Shown here piece after piece: positions 43,228 through 53,913 of a DNA stretch of 64,000 nucleotides (position 1 is the stretch's first letter; each line of letters begins with the position of its first letter). Position numbers and translations under genes: made by a program. This DNA is from Dermanyssus gallinae (Eukaryota > Arthropoda > Arachnida > Mesostigmata > Dermanyssidae). Below the pieces are notes generated by a model. That model worked only from the letters and a program-made list of their open reading frames with translations. It ran no database searches and was not told where the DNA came from. Where the stretch lies: assembly GCA_003439945.1 (NCBI GenBank), contig QVRM01005976.1, positions 739,001 to 803,000 on the forward strand, in the 5' to 3' direction.

Positions 43228-44745
43228 GGGTGTGACTAAAATATTTTGAAAGCGATACATGGAATTGCAGAGCTCGTTAAAGCAAATATTTTTTTCCAAT
43301 CTCTGAGAGGTCTTGTTTCGGAGTGAGAGTGAAATTACTACAATTTGTGACACTGGTGTTTTTGCCCGACATAGGAGCATAAAATGTGCTGTTGCGAGAC
43401 AACCAGTCCTATACAGAAACTAAGTACACCGTCGTGTTCGTGGGTTTTTTTTGTTAAATTCTGCTTCCTCCGAAGAATATACAAGGCCGGTCAAAAGATG
43501 CGACATAGTCGCTTAGAAGAGAATTTGCAAAAAATTAAGTTCTTTATTGGCTTTATCGCCAAATACCTCAAAATAATTACCCCACGACCAACCACAGCGC
43601 TCACAAATAACATATTCAGACAAATGCGCACTTCATGTTAATCACTTTGATACAAATCTATGTCAATACATGCTGTAGTTGCAAAGTAATTACGACTTTT
43701 CGGAGGGCATGTCGAGATTGGGTGCATGCATAAATGACCTGGAGTGCGTTATCTGATGGAGTAGGTCATTTATGCATGCACCCAATCTTGATTAATCCGC
43801 AATCACGGCTTGCGTTGCAATGTACTTGGTACCAAAATGATCGGCGTGAAGCGCGTGATGCGCATTGACCTGAATGTGTTAGTTTTAAGCGCTGTGAATG
43901 ATCGTAGAGTTATAATTTTGATATATTGAACGTGAGGGCTAAGAAAAAAACTTCATTTTTCGCGAATGATTTTCTAGACGACCGTGTCGCATCATCTGGG
44001 CGATATTATATGTTCTTTAGAAGAAGCATAATTTTTTTTCTCACGAATACGACGATGTGCTTAATTTCTGTATATGATGACTGGTTGTCTCGCAACAGCA
44101 CATTTTATTCTTCTATGTCGAACAAAAACACTAGTGACACAATTTGTAGTAATATCACTCTCATTCCGAAACAAGCCTTTTTAAAGACCATGTTTTATTG
44201 GAAAAAAGATTTGCTTTAACGAGCTCTACAATTCTATATATCGCTCTTTAAGCATTTCTGGGACAAATTAATTTATGCATGCACTCAATCTTGACATGCC
44301 CTCCAATAAATCGTAATTGCTCTGTAACCGCGGCTTGCATTGCCACACGTTTAATACCAAAGTGATCGTCATGAAATGCGCATTTGTCTGAATATGTTAG
44401 TTGTGAGTGCTGTGAGTGGTCGTAGGGTAATTATTTTGAGGTATTTGGCGTGAAAGCTAATCCGCATTTTCTGACCGGGCGTATATGTTCTTCGGAAGAA
44501 GCAGAATTTTCACGAACAATACAGTGTGCTTAGTTTCTGTCTAGGAGAACTAGTTGTCTCGCAATTGCGCACCTGTTGTGCTCCTAAGTCGGGCAAAAAC
44601 ACCCGCGTCACAAATTGTAGTAATTTCATTCTCACTCCGAAACATGACTTCTCAGAAACCGTGCTCCATTGGGAAAAATATTTGCTCTAACGAGCTCTAC
44701 AATTCCATGTATCGCTTTAAAAATATTACTATAAGAAGCAGACTC
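43227..44745. mobile_element. Foldback-like array of three ~490-bp units
   Basis: Unit A (43227-43739) is inverted relative to unit B (43764 to about 44255). Unit C (about 44260-44745) repeats B head to tail. At the A/B centre a perfect 25-bp palindrome arm (43715-43739 and 43764-43788, containing TGCATGCATAAATGACC) surrounds a 24-bp spacer. Common segments in all three include GAGCTC.T.AAAGC-type ends, ACAATTTGTAGTAAT and GTTGTCTCGCAA. The outer end of A is CAGGGTGTGACTAAAATATT; C ends at AAATATTACTA, losing the last bases. No transposase is encoded. It could be a foldback transposon or a rearranged MITE array. Confidence 0.7.
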
Positions 44746-44770
44746 TCGTATCCATAGGCGCATTACAAAC

Positions 44771-44773
<3 letters not shown>

Positions 44774-44808
<35 letters not shown>
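44774..44808. repeat. (TA)n microsatellite
   Basis: Pure TA run between the foldback array and the dispersed repeat at 44812. Confidence 0.9.
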
Positions 44809-44811
<3 letters not shown>

Positions 44812-44812
<1 letters not shown>

Positions 44813-44940
44813 CATATAGCTAAGCGAATATACCTACCGGGCGTGAATGTCGACTATCCTGACCACCGACCACAGAAGGTGCAAATGGTTGCAACCCCAA
44901 CCAGCATTTTGCCTCGCTTAAAGAGTGTAAGTGTCATCGA
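44812..44940 (-). repeat. ~125-bp dispersed repeat, copy 2 (divergent)
   Basis: The minus strand reads ACGCCCGGTAGGTATATTCG and then CTTAGCTATATGTATG, matching the end of copies at 13466-13592 and 51748-51886. The rest is only loosely similar. It and copy 1 both run into CATACATATA and a TA repeat. Confidence 0.45.
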
Positions 44941-45789
44941 GTCTGAACGCCTGCCGTTCTCTGCGCAGAGGCCAGGTGGTTTTAAAATGCACGAATAACC
45001 GCACGACCTAAGGGCTCTTCTAAAGGTCTCATTAATAGCGGATGTCTATGGGGTCGTCCTGTATTTATGATACGCGATAGGCTGTTATGTCCCACTTTGT
45101 TGACGGGGTAACGACATTGACACCGATGAGGGCTAACTAGGTCTGCTTCTAGTAGTGGGCATGCTGCTATGCGAGTTTTTTTCCCATAAAATAGGGTATA
45201 AAACCTATAGAGGAAGGAAATATCAAAAAGGGTATAAAACCTATAAAGAAAGCGGCGGACAGACATGGGGTTTAGAAAATATCTGGACGTGTCGTCGCAG
45301 CTTAATTGAAGAGGCGTAGTTGTACCTTATCGTGCAAAGGAGCACGCCTGTCTTGTTGTGATGGTACGTTATTAGGCCTACGCCGATACGCTTAGGAAAT
45401 GCCTTGTTCTCAGCGTTAGCATCCTTATTAATAGATACCTGTCTGACCACATCAAGATGCATGTGCTTCATGCTAAAATTCTACCGAGAAAACTGGTTTG
45501 CAAAACAGGATACGGAAAAATAGGAAACGTAACCCAGACATTCTAAGGATTTCGTTGAGGTTGCAACATTAAATTATGGTAAAAAAAACACTCCGAACGC
45601 TTGCGTTTTAACCACTAGGAAGAGCCACATTCTATACACCCCTATGCCTTCCTATTTTATGCCAGTTAACCTCTTGCGTGCTGCGTTTGCGCGTCGTTAC
45701 TGTTAATTGCAAGAGGCAGGGTAAAAGGTCAATATAAACGAGTTTGTACAGTCTATTGCGGGATGATTCTAAGTCCACCGAGTCGGTAG

Positions 45790-46360
45790 GTAGTATTCAT
45801 AAGACATCGTTTGGTAAAGACACTGAAACCAACGGTGGTATGGTATCAGAAATGAGACACTGCTCTGCTGACCAGAACTTCGCAGATCTACCCTCGAAAT
45901 GGGTATCGATATGTAAGCTCTGGGGAGTTCCTTGTGGTTAGAGGGTCCAGAATTTCTGATTTCATCTCTCAACCTAGGTAAGGCTACGAGGAACTTCCGG
46001 AGACTGTGTCCCCGATGTTTTGCCGCAACGTGCGAACACCCTAATAGACTCAGCAAGATCTTCAAACTTGGGCAAACTGGTTCGAGTCGACGCGATTGTT
46101 TCCCAAGCGTTGGTTATCAAGCGTTTCCAACGGTAGAACGCGATTCAAGGTCCATCCAAGACAAGATAGCTTGCGTGGGCTTAACAGCACCTGCTGAGGC
46201 CCAGCAGCCCTGCTTTGGGGGCTGATTATTATGGACGCCTTTAAGGGCCGTCTGAAGCATCTAAGGACATAAGCCGTCCTGCACGTGCTGCGGGAAGAAT
46301 ATTGGATCCACAGGATGCGGCAGGATCGACAATTTATAGGTGTACGAGATGTCTATGTGA
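45790..46360 (+). pseudogene. BEL/Pao-like pol relic (RNase H-integrase region)
   Basis: DQNFADLPSKWVSICKL followed (after a shift) by SLWLEGPEFL is the pattern of the BEL/Pao segment before integrase (N-P-A-D...S-R-G... then W-W-x-G-P-x-W/F-L). Downstream, RLSKIFKLG and VLREEYWIHRMRQD match the integrase zinc-binding N-terminal region (L-R-x-x-Y-W-I-x-x-x-R). Stops and shifts are frequent. No LTRs, protease or RT were seen nearby. Confidence 0.5.
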
Positions 46361-46712
46361 CCGAGCCAAACCAGCGTTGTCCGAGGGGATGCCGCTACAC
46401 GGCAACACGGGTCGAGATGTCGTTTTGCCTGTTCTGCTCAATCTGCGCCACCTTGAGTGATGAGTGGAAGTAGACAAGCATGCGCAGTACGCTGATCCAT
46501 TTGCCTTAACTCCCTCTCCTGTAACCTTCCGCTCAAACGAATATAACGCTACTTTTTTTTGTTAAATACCATAGTTATATCATATGTTGACTTCCTACAG
46601 GTATACCGTATTCCCCCCAACGTTTATTTCAAAACCCACCGTATCATAAACAAAGACAAAAGATAAATTTATTAAGTATTCCCCGCTTCCAGCCTACTAC
46701 CTTTCTCGTAAT

Positions 46713-46762
<50 letters not shown>

Positions 46763-49700
46763 GTTACGTGTGGAGGGGCACCTTATCTTATCCCAACAGC
46801 TACATCATATTCACTTGAATCATGTTTCCCAATAAAACCTTCAAATAACGCCATCCAACTTGCATCTTAAACACCTTAATGAACGGAAATATCTCTATGA
46901 TTTTATAAACATATTCTTGTCCAAACCTGGGATCACCTGTATTCCACTCTAAAACCGCATTGGCATTCCCCAATTGTTGTCATTTAATTCTGTTCTGTAC
47001 TCGGCTCTTAAAAATCGGCCATGAAAATGCTATAAGTGACTGGTGTAATAGTTATCGGTCATCTATTTCATTAATCATCATTATCGACGCCATCTTTTGG
47101 CAACAAAGATACCCTCTCCGTATGCCAACGTTTTTGTGAAAAGTCAAATGTATTATTAAAAGCTTTTAACAAATGCTGTATCTAGTGCCCTCACACGCCT
47201 TTACTATTCACAATATTATTTCATCTAACACACGTGTCGTCTCTGTTATTGCTATCCTAATAACCCGTTATACTTCATCTACCAAATGTAACTATACCTG
47301 TGTTTCTTCTCGACTTCCCTTCTTTTACACTATCGCTTATAAAAACATAATGCCTCTACATTCTTCTTTTTGTGTGCACTTTTTCGTGCTCGGGGTTCGC
47401 CATGATTGTTTCTTGTTAGTTACTTATATCTTGGGCCGTCTACTACTATTAAAATATATACTATTAACATTCTGTTTAACCTGCTGTTTTATTCTTTTTT
47501 GCACTAAATTGTGTTTTGGTTACTCTTTGCCAGTTCAACGTACGTACCTACTGCAACCACCGAGTCTCGATCATCTCTTGTTTTCGAGCGGCCTGCGCGC
47601 GAAGGCATCAAGGACTTCTTGGTCCGGCATATTTTCAAGCACCTTTTCTAAGGTTTAGACTAGAAAGCATTGCTGCCCTTTCAATTTCAGTTGTCGGGAA
47701 TCAGTTGCGTTCCCTGTCCTTGACCATTTTGTTTTGTCACGTTCTGTCTGATTTTGCTGCCTCTCGTTTCCTAGCTGGCCACTAACATGGCACTCGTCCT
47801 GCGTCTACAGTACGGTCTAACCTATCTGCAGGCAGAAGTTATTGGCATTGATACTTGGTAGGCGTGCTTAACGTATTGACCAGTAGATGTACCGATACTG
47901 ATCTAAATATTTGCCGACGTTCTTACGATTTGTACGATTTGGCATTGCAAGCCGTCTCAAATTGCATAACGGTCAGCTTAGCTCGATTGGTGTTTTATCT
48001 TACACACCCTGTCACGCCGTTAGACATAGATTTACCCTATAGCGTACGCCGTTCTATAGCACCACACACAAGTGTTGTGTTGTGCTACTACACAACCTGT
48101 CAGACCGTTATTGTGTCGTAGCAGCCAACTATTTTTAGATACATAAACACATTTTTGTAGCGGCGATATATCTCTAAGTTATCCAATTATCGATGCTTAA
48201 TAAACTGCAAAACACGATAAACTACTACACGATAACTAACTTAGCGGGGCATGACGCATGGGTCCACGTTGTTAGTCTACGACCAAGGCCAAGGTTGGAA
48301 TTAGATTTAGCTATTACTGGCTTGGTTACGGTCAAATGTAACCCCTCTTCAACTGCATAGTTACGGCTAGAATCACTTGTTGGCACCCCAACAAATAAGC
48401 AAAAAATCGTCATCCTGTTTTTTTTGTACCAGTGATTGGTATGCAATTGACCGTTGGTGCGGAGCTTGCGTCAAAGGTTACAGACGCGGCTTATGAATTT
48501 GCTTTGTTGTTTGAGCCGTAGAACACGATAATGTGTTTTTAGCGAGCCGGCCGCTGCGCCAGCTTCCTTAATACGGACCAGGAGGCAGTTCTAGTGTCTT
48601 CGACAGTCTTATGAGACAAGTGGTCAGTAAACTTGCGAAAACTTTATAATATGATAGCATTCTTGATTATATATTTTCATATCGATGTATTTCTAGGATC
48701 GCTTTGCCCTTCGGGATCACCATTTCCCTTTCACTCCAGTCAGACGAGAGGTCTGCATGGTGAAAGCACCGATTAAACAGCAGAGCACTGACGTAACGGT
48801 TGCCAGATGTACTAATTTCTCACTTAGTTTTGATCGACATTTTTTTGGGGCAAGACATTTATGGCGCGGAGTAACTACGCGATGTCGAAGTCGCTATCGA
48901 TTACTTCTCGTAGATGTTCTGTTCTTTCCGGCCAGCGACCGAGAGCAGATCTGCGCTGGGGGAAGCCGTGTCGACCGATTCCGAAAGGTCTGTAAATTGT
49001 TTTGTCTGTCCTGACTTGGAGATTGGGCAGGACGGATACGTTCGGATGCCGCCTACTCGTAGCCATCACTTGTAAGGCGTGCACGTCGCTTCTTATGTCA
49101 GCATGTTCTCTTCAGTTTCTCGTCGTTGGTTCTAGCCTCCCCAAGGCTAAGACGGTATACCGCTTTCAGTAAACGGTGGAGTTTGTCTTATGATGAGCTG
49201 TGTGCGGATTGTTGTCTTAAGACAAGCATACGGCGTCCGCATAGATAGCACCTGCATAGAGTCTTGTAGTATTTGCGTTTGGCACACAGCTGATATCCTG
49301 TTGTCTAGTGGACCGGAAATATTAGTCTTTGTTTGTGGCCGGGCACTTGACTTTGTAGAAGCCTCATAGTAAGAGCAGGACAAAGCGAAGCTCTGAGTTA
49401 GAATGATGAAGTCGATATTCCTTTATTGGATGGAGGGGAGGGATAGTCGAATCTATGTTCCACCGAACAATCTTAAGATAAAATTCTATTTCTTTTCTCT
49501 TCATGGGGAACGGCCGAGTTCGTGGCTCGGACTGCGGGATCGGGTCTGGCCCAGGCTGCCAGATCGAGCCTGGGTCGTTCGTCGTTTGTCTTGGTGACTG
49601 CTGCCGTGGAAGGGAGATCGAGAATCGTCTTTTTCTGGTACTGGAACGAACTATTCTGTGTGACCGCGCCTCCAGCGTCCTCCCCCACCGAGGTATGTCG

Positions 49701-51490
49701 CGTCATTATTTGAATCTGGCCTTACTCTTAAAAAATCTCGTTTCACTGTGTTGTAAGCAACTTTGTCCGCAGTGGCTTTCTCGTACCTTTATTGTCCACT
49801 CTGTATCGTCGGCCGTTGTGCTATCGGGAATGGAATGAACGAAAGGAGGCTGTCTTCGGTTTCTGTTAGGCGCCTTGCAATCGCGTCCAAAATGTGGGAT
49901 AGACGAAACGTGTGTCTCTACATCGGGGTACTCTAAGTCGGGCTAGTCTTATTAGTACTCCAAATACGATTATTAAAAAAATACGCATGCCGAAAGCAAG
50001 AGCAGATCATACGGAACAATTCAACTGACGTAATAGTGTCTAGCGTGCGGGGGTAATGGATGTATACGCGCGTCGTCTCACAACTTGGATTCTGTTTTAC
50101 GGCTATGCCCTCATCGATCACCTGGGAGTAGCAATATCAAGTTCAAGTTTCTGTTTACTTTATTCACAACGTCACGTCATGGCATGCCTTCGTTGGTTTC
50201 GATATTAGTTTACTTCTCGATCGTGTTGATACCCACAACCGAATCGACTTTTCGAGATGCATGGGCAGGTGACTAGAGTGTCCTGCGGGACTACGCAAAC
50301 AGCTAACGGAATGCACGTGCATTCAGTTTGCCGTTTGATTGCTGGTAGACATTCTTATTCTCAGCGGGAGTTAGTTCTTAATAATTTATCTGGTACTTGC
50401 CTAGCGACGTTTCTTCTTTTGCTGTGTGTGCTCTTTCACTGCGCACTTTGTTTCAATACGATTGCCGAAGTGAGACTGTGGGATTTTCTGCTTGGACGGT
50501 AACAAGTGCTTCTTTCTCTTTCAAGCAGCGAACGCAATACATCGATCGCGACAAGAGTGCTAGGTGAAATAGGTGAACATCCGTGTAACTACGGTGAAAA
50601 ACTTTGTGAGTTCCGCGCTTGTGTGGGCGACCGGATCCTACCCACCCACTTCTCAACGAACATTGATGTGGAAATACCTAACAGACACCGCTGCGGGTTC
50701 TTGCGGATTTCGTGTTGTTATGTTCGCTAAGTCTCGGCGGTAACAAGTACGGCATGCCATAGTTATTCTTATTAGCAGCAGTAGAGAAAAGCATAAGCTC
50801 GGATTGGACGAGACGGCCCGCAGGGTTGGATGCTACGAGTCGCGAATTGTTATTCGACAATTCCTTATAAAAGTAAATTTGTCGTAAACAATTTACACTA
50901 AAAACCTTATCAAAAAGTTTTCGATATATAGACACGAAAAAACTATTTGCATATGAGTCTGTTTGTTTGCCTATTATAGATGAGACTAGAGATGGCATTG
51001 ACTGAGCACTTTCTTTATTATTTTGACTTGTAGCGTACTGGACACCAATATAGTATTATAGTTGGTTAGAGGAACAGCAAATTGCGCACATGCCTCTGCT
51101 CGCTCTTTGCTTGCAAAGGCTCAATTGATCTATTGCATCGAGTGCATTCAGGCAAAGTAGCAACCATCGAAGCAAAGCTCTCGCTTCATCGACGTACCGC
51201 GTGCCGGTCGAACGTAGCAAAAGGCCCAGTATCTCTGCTGGTGAACGCTCGCGTATAGGAGTAATCTATCTATTTTATATACCGACGCCAAGCATATATT
51301 GGCTGTGGCCTTTCCGCGATGAAAGCGAGCTCAGACACAAAAGACAGTGAACGCGCGATCGTCACACGGATTAGTTCGTACGGCTAAAAGCTCAGAAGAA
51401 AGCTCAAGCAAGCGTGGCGTGCCACTTTTTGGAGTCGCTCGTGTAACCGACATCTCTACCCTTGTCGAGGTTAATCTAATTTGTCTGTAG
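46361..51490. other. No recognisable gene
   Basis: About 5 kb with only unconvincing frames; the longest is 161 codons at 47173-47658 (plus), AT-rich with no motif. A (CT)n/(TA)n tract lies at 46716-46755. Intronic DNA of an unseen gene is possible. Confidence 0.4.
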
Positions 51491-51576
51491 CCCCCTTCCT
51501 TCGAGCCCCTCCTATGGTTAGTGGAGGCGGATCTGAACCTGGCTATGCAGCCCACCTTGCGGAGATCACCAGCAAG
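51491..51576 (+). other. Candidate internal exon of an unknown gene
   Basis: Preceded by a strong acceptor (AATTTGTCTGTAG|) and followed by a strong donor (AGCAAG|GTAAGAA). The 86-bp body is GC-rich and open, reading MVSGGGSEPGYAAHLAEITS in the only fully open frame, between AT-rich flanks. I do not recognise the protein, and no partner exon is visible. Confidence 0.35.
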
Positions 51577-51747
51577 GTAAGAATATACTCATCAATCGGG
51601 TATCACTCCCGCGAATTCTGCCCTTTGCGTTTGAAATCTTGGGCGCTTCTGGCGTTCGGACCAAGCAGCTGATCCGCAAAGTCGGCACTTTGTTATCCTG
51701 TCATCCAGCAGCCTTGTCGTCCTTCAACAAACAACGTATGCACCTAG

Positions 51748-51886
51748 ACATACAACGTGGAAGCGCTACCTCTGTTCGGGGCACACTTCTGACGTGGTCC
51801 AAGGCCTGGCCTTAACGAAACGGATACGTGATAGACACAATACACGCCCGCTAGGCACATTGGCTTAGCTAATCCTTCATTCATAA
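51748..51886 (+). repeat. ~125-bp dispersed repeat, copy 3
   Basis: Reads CATACAACGTGG ... TGTTCGGGGCACACTTCTG ... ACGCCCGCTAGGCACATTGG and then CTTAGCTAATCCTT, matching the minus strand of 13466-13592 in order and spacing. No TA run follows here. Confidence 0.6.
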
Positions 51887-52226
51887 TGTATTGCACAGCA
51901 AATAAATCATGAACGCCATTTATCGTTGCAGCAGCAGCTATAGTAGAAATCTTAGTAGTCGTAGAAGTAGTCGCTATCGCAACGATTGCATGCGGACGAA
52001 CGGTAGCACCAGCGCACGCCAACAGCAGTTGCGACATTTAGGTTTTAGATATAGGCAGCATCGTGCAGGGATTTGAGGCATCGTTTGACATTGCCACGCG
52101 GTTAGAAAGTACGCAGACTCGACGTAAAATCGGTCTTACCAACTAGGGTAATTTCAGTGCTATTCGTGTGGAGTAGTCATAGCTACCCTCGTAAACATCG
52201 ACCTGTACCGCCTTTCTGGAACCAGT

Positions 52227-52237
52227 AGCTACAACTC
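52227..52237. repeat. Target-site duplication, left copy
   Basis: AGCTACAACTC, repeated at 57173-57183 just after the R1-like A-tail. Confidence 0.8.
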
Positions 52238-52412
52238 TCGTCGTCTGCTGACAGTCGTCGAGTGCGGTCACGCGCTCCCGTGTGTTTTCGAGACGGATTT
52301 CGAGTGAATTTGGTGATTTGGTGATAAGTGTCTGTGCGGTGTCGTGTTGCTGGGTGTCTGGAGCTACCACAAACGCGCCCGTCGCCTTTGGCGGTGTCCA
52401 GCGCAGTGGTAA

Positions 52413-53913
52413 GAGTTAGTTCCGATTTCGACCACCAGGGCGGCGCCACGGGTGCAGCCCACCCGGGGGATCCGAGGCCTTTTGGTCCGACAGGGAGAAA
52501 TTCCGAACACAGGATTCTTCCAAAAGCTCCTAGCCGCTTATCCCTCGCTTCAATCCATAACGTCTTCATCTCCCGGCACTGCCGTAGTCCTGGGCGAGGC
52601 TGTGGAGACTATCACCGGCTCCGCGCCTACCCCCCAGCAAGGACATCGATTAGTAGTAGGCATCCTGCCACCAAAACACGAGGATGCCACTACGGATGAA
52701 ACATCTTTGACTCTGATGCGAGCGGTTATACACCGAATCCTCCTTATGACAGACCAAACTCCGAATGACACCCTGCCCCTCCTCTACGTTCCCCCGGATA
52801 TGCGCACCATCACGTTCCACCGAATAATAGCAATGCTGGTGGTTCAGTCACCCACTCCTGGGAGACTGGCGCTACACAAAACCCGCACGGCTCAAGCAAA
52901 GCCCACCGGACCGCCACCAAGTATCCAGCCACGAACACCTCCACCCGCCCCCTATAGACATACAACCTCAATACTAGTTAAAGTCGGCAATGGCAAAACC
53001 TTCGCTGACACGCTGCGGACCGTCAGAGAAAACCTTAATGCAGACATTGCGGCGGACACTATTATTCGCGAAGTGAAGAAGACATCTAGCGGGGACGTAG
53101 CAATCCGACTGGGTGAAATCACACCAGGAGCAGGAGAACGGCTGAGTACTAAAATCCGCGACGCGGGACTGGAGGCCTCTGCCAAGCTATTTGACCCTAG
53201 AGGTCGCATTATGGGGTATCAACCCCCTGTCGAGCGAGTCCCAGATAAAGGCCGACCTCACCGCGTACCTAGGAGTGACGGATCACTCCTTGGTCGCAAT
53301 TACCGAACCCCGTCAAGGTCCAAACGGGCGCTGGTACGCCTTGGCGCGATTACCCGCCTTATTGGCCCGACGTCTGTCAAAGCTCACGTCAGTCAGATTG
53401 GCAGGCCGCAACTGTCGTCCAGATCTATGGTACAGGCCTCCAATATGCCACCGCTGCCAGCGCCCTGGCCATCGCGCGGAAGCTTGCGCACTTGAGAAAC
53501 CCATCGAGGGATTCCTCTGTCTGCGTTGTGGGACCATTGGGCACAAGACAAGAGACTGCACCTCGGCGAGCATGAAGTGCATAGCCTGCGATACTGAGGG
53601 TCATCGCGCGGATGCGATGTCATGCCCGATGTACAGAGAGCTGGTACTCCGTGAGCGAAAATGCAGGACAGAGGCTGGGCAACAGCCCTACATGCCAACA
53701 AAGCGCCCCGAGGCAGAGAGAGTGGAGCTTAGTGGCGGACCCTCCGGGTCAAGGGCCCCCTCCTAACCGGAGGCTGAGCTCGTCGAAAAGGAGGCCACCT
53801 CTAGCGACACTCCTCTGGTCGCACCTGCGTCAAGTGAGGCAGAAACAGGAGAGAACAACAGATCAGACTGGACGACGGTCCAGAGACGATCTAAAACTAA
53901 GCTATCAAAATAA
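52413..53913 (+). pseudogene. R1-like ORF1 (gag) with three CCHC knuckles
   Basis: In this family ORF1 protein packages element RNA. The first frame opens at 52413 with no early ATG (the first is at about 52716, LMRAVIHRILLM), so the true start is unclear or mutated. It carries a central region KVGNGKTFADTLRTVREN and VKKTSSGDVAIRLGE typical of R1 ORF1. Near 53190-53220 the frame shifts. The second frame has CHRCQRPGHRAEAC, CLRCGTIGHKTRDC and CIACDTEGHRADAMSC. A TAA at 53764-53766 interrupts it, but the same frame goes on to DWTTVQRRSKTK and the natural stop at 53911-53913. That tail is characteristic of R1-clade ORF1. Confidence 0.85.

Noticed and set aside
47173..47658. 161-codon hydrophobic frame
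   Set aside because: AT-rich with no motif; consistent with a chance frame.
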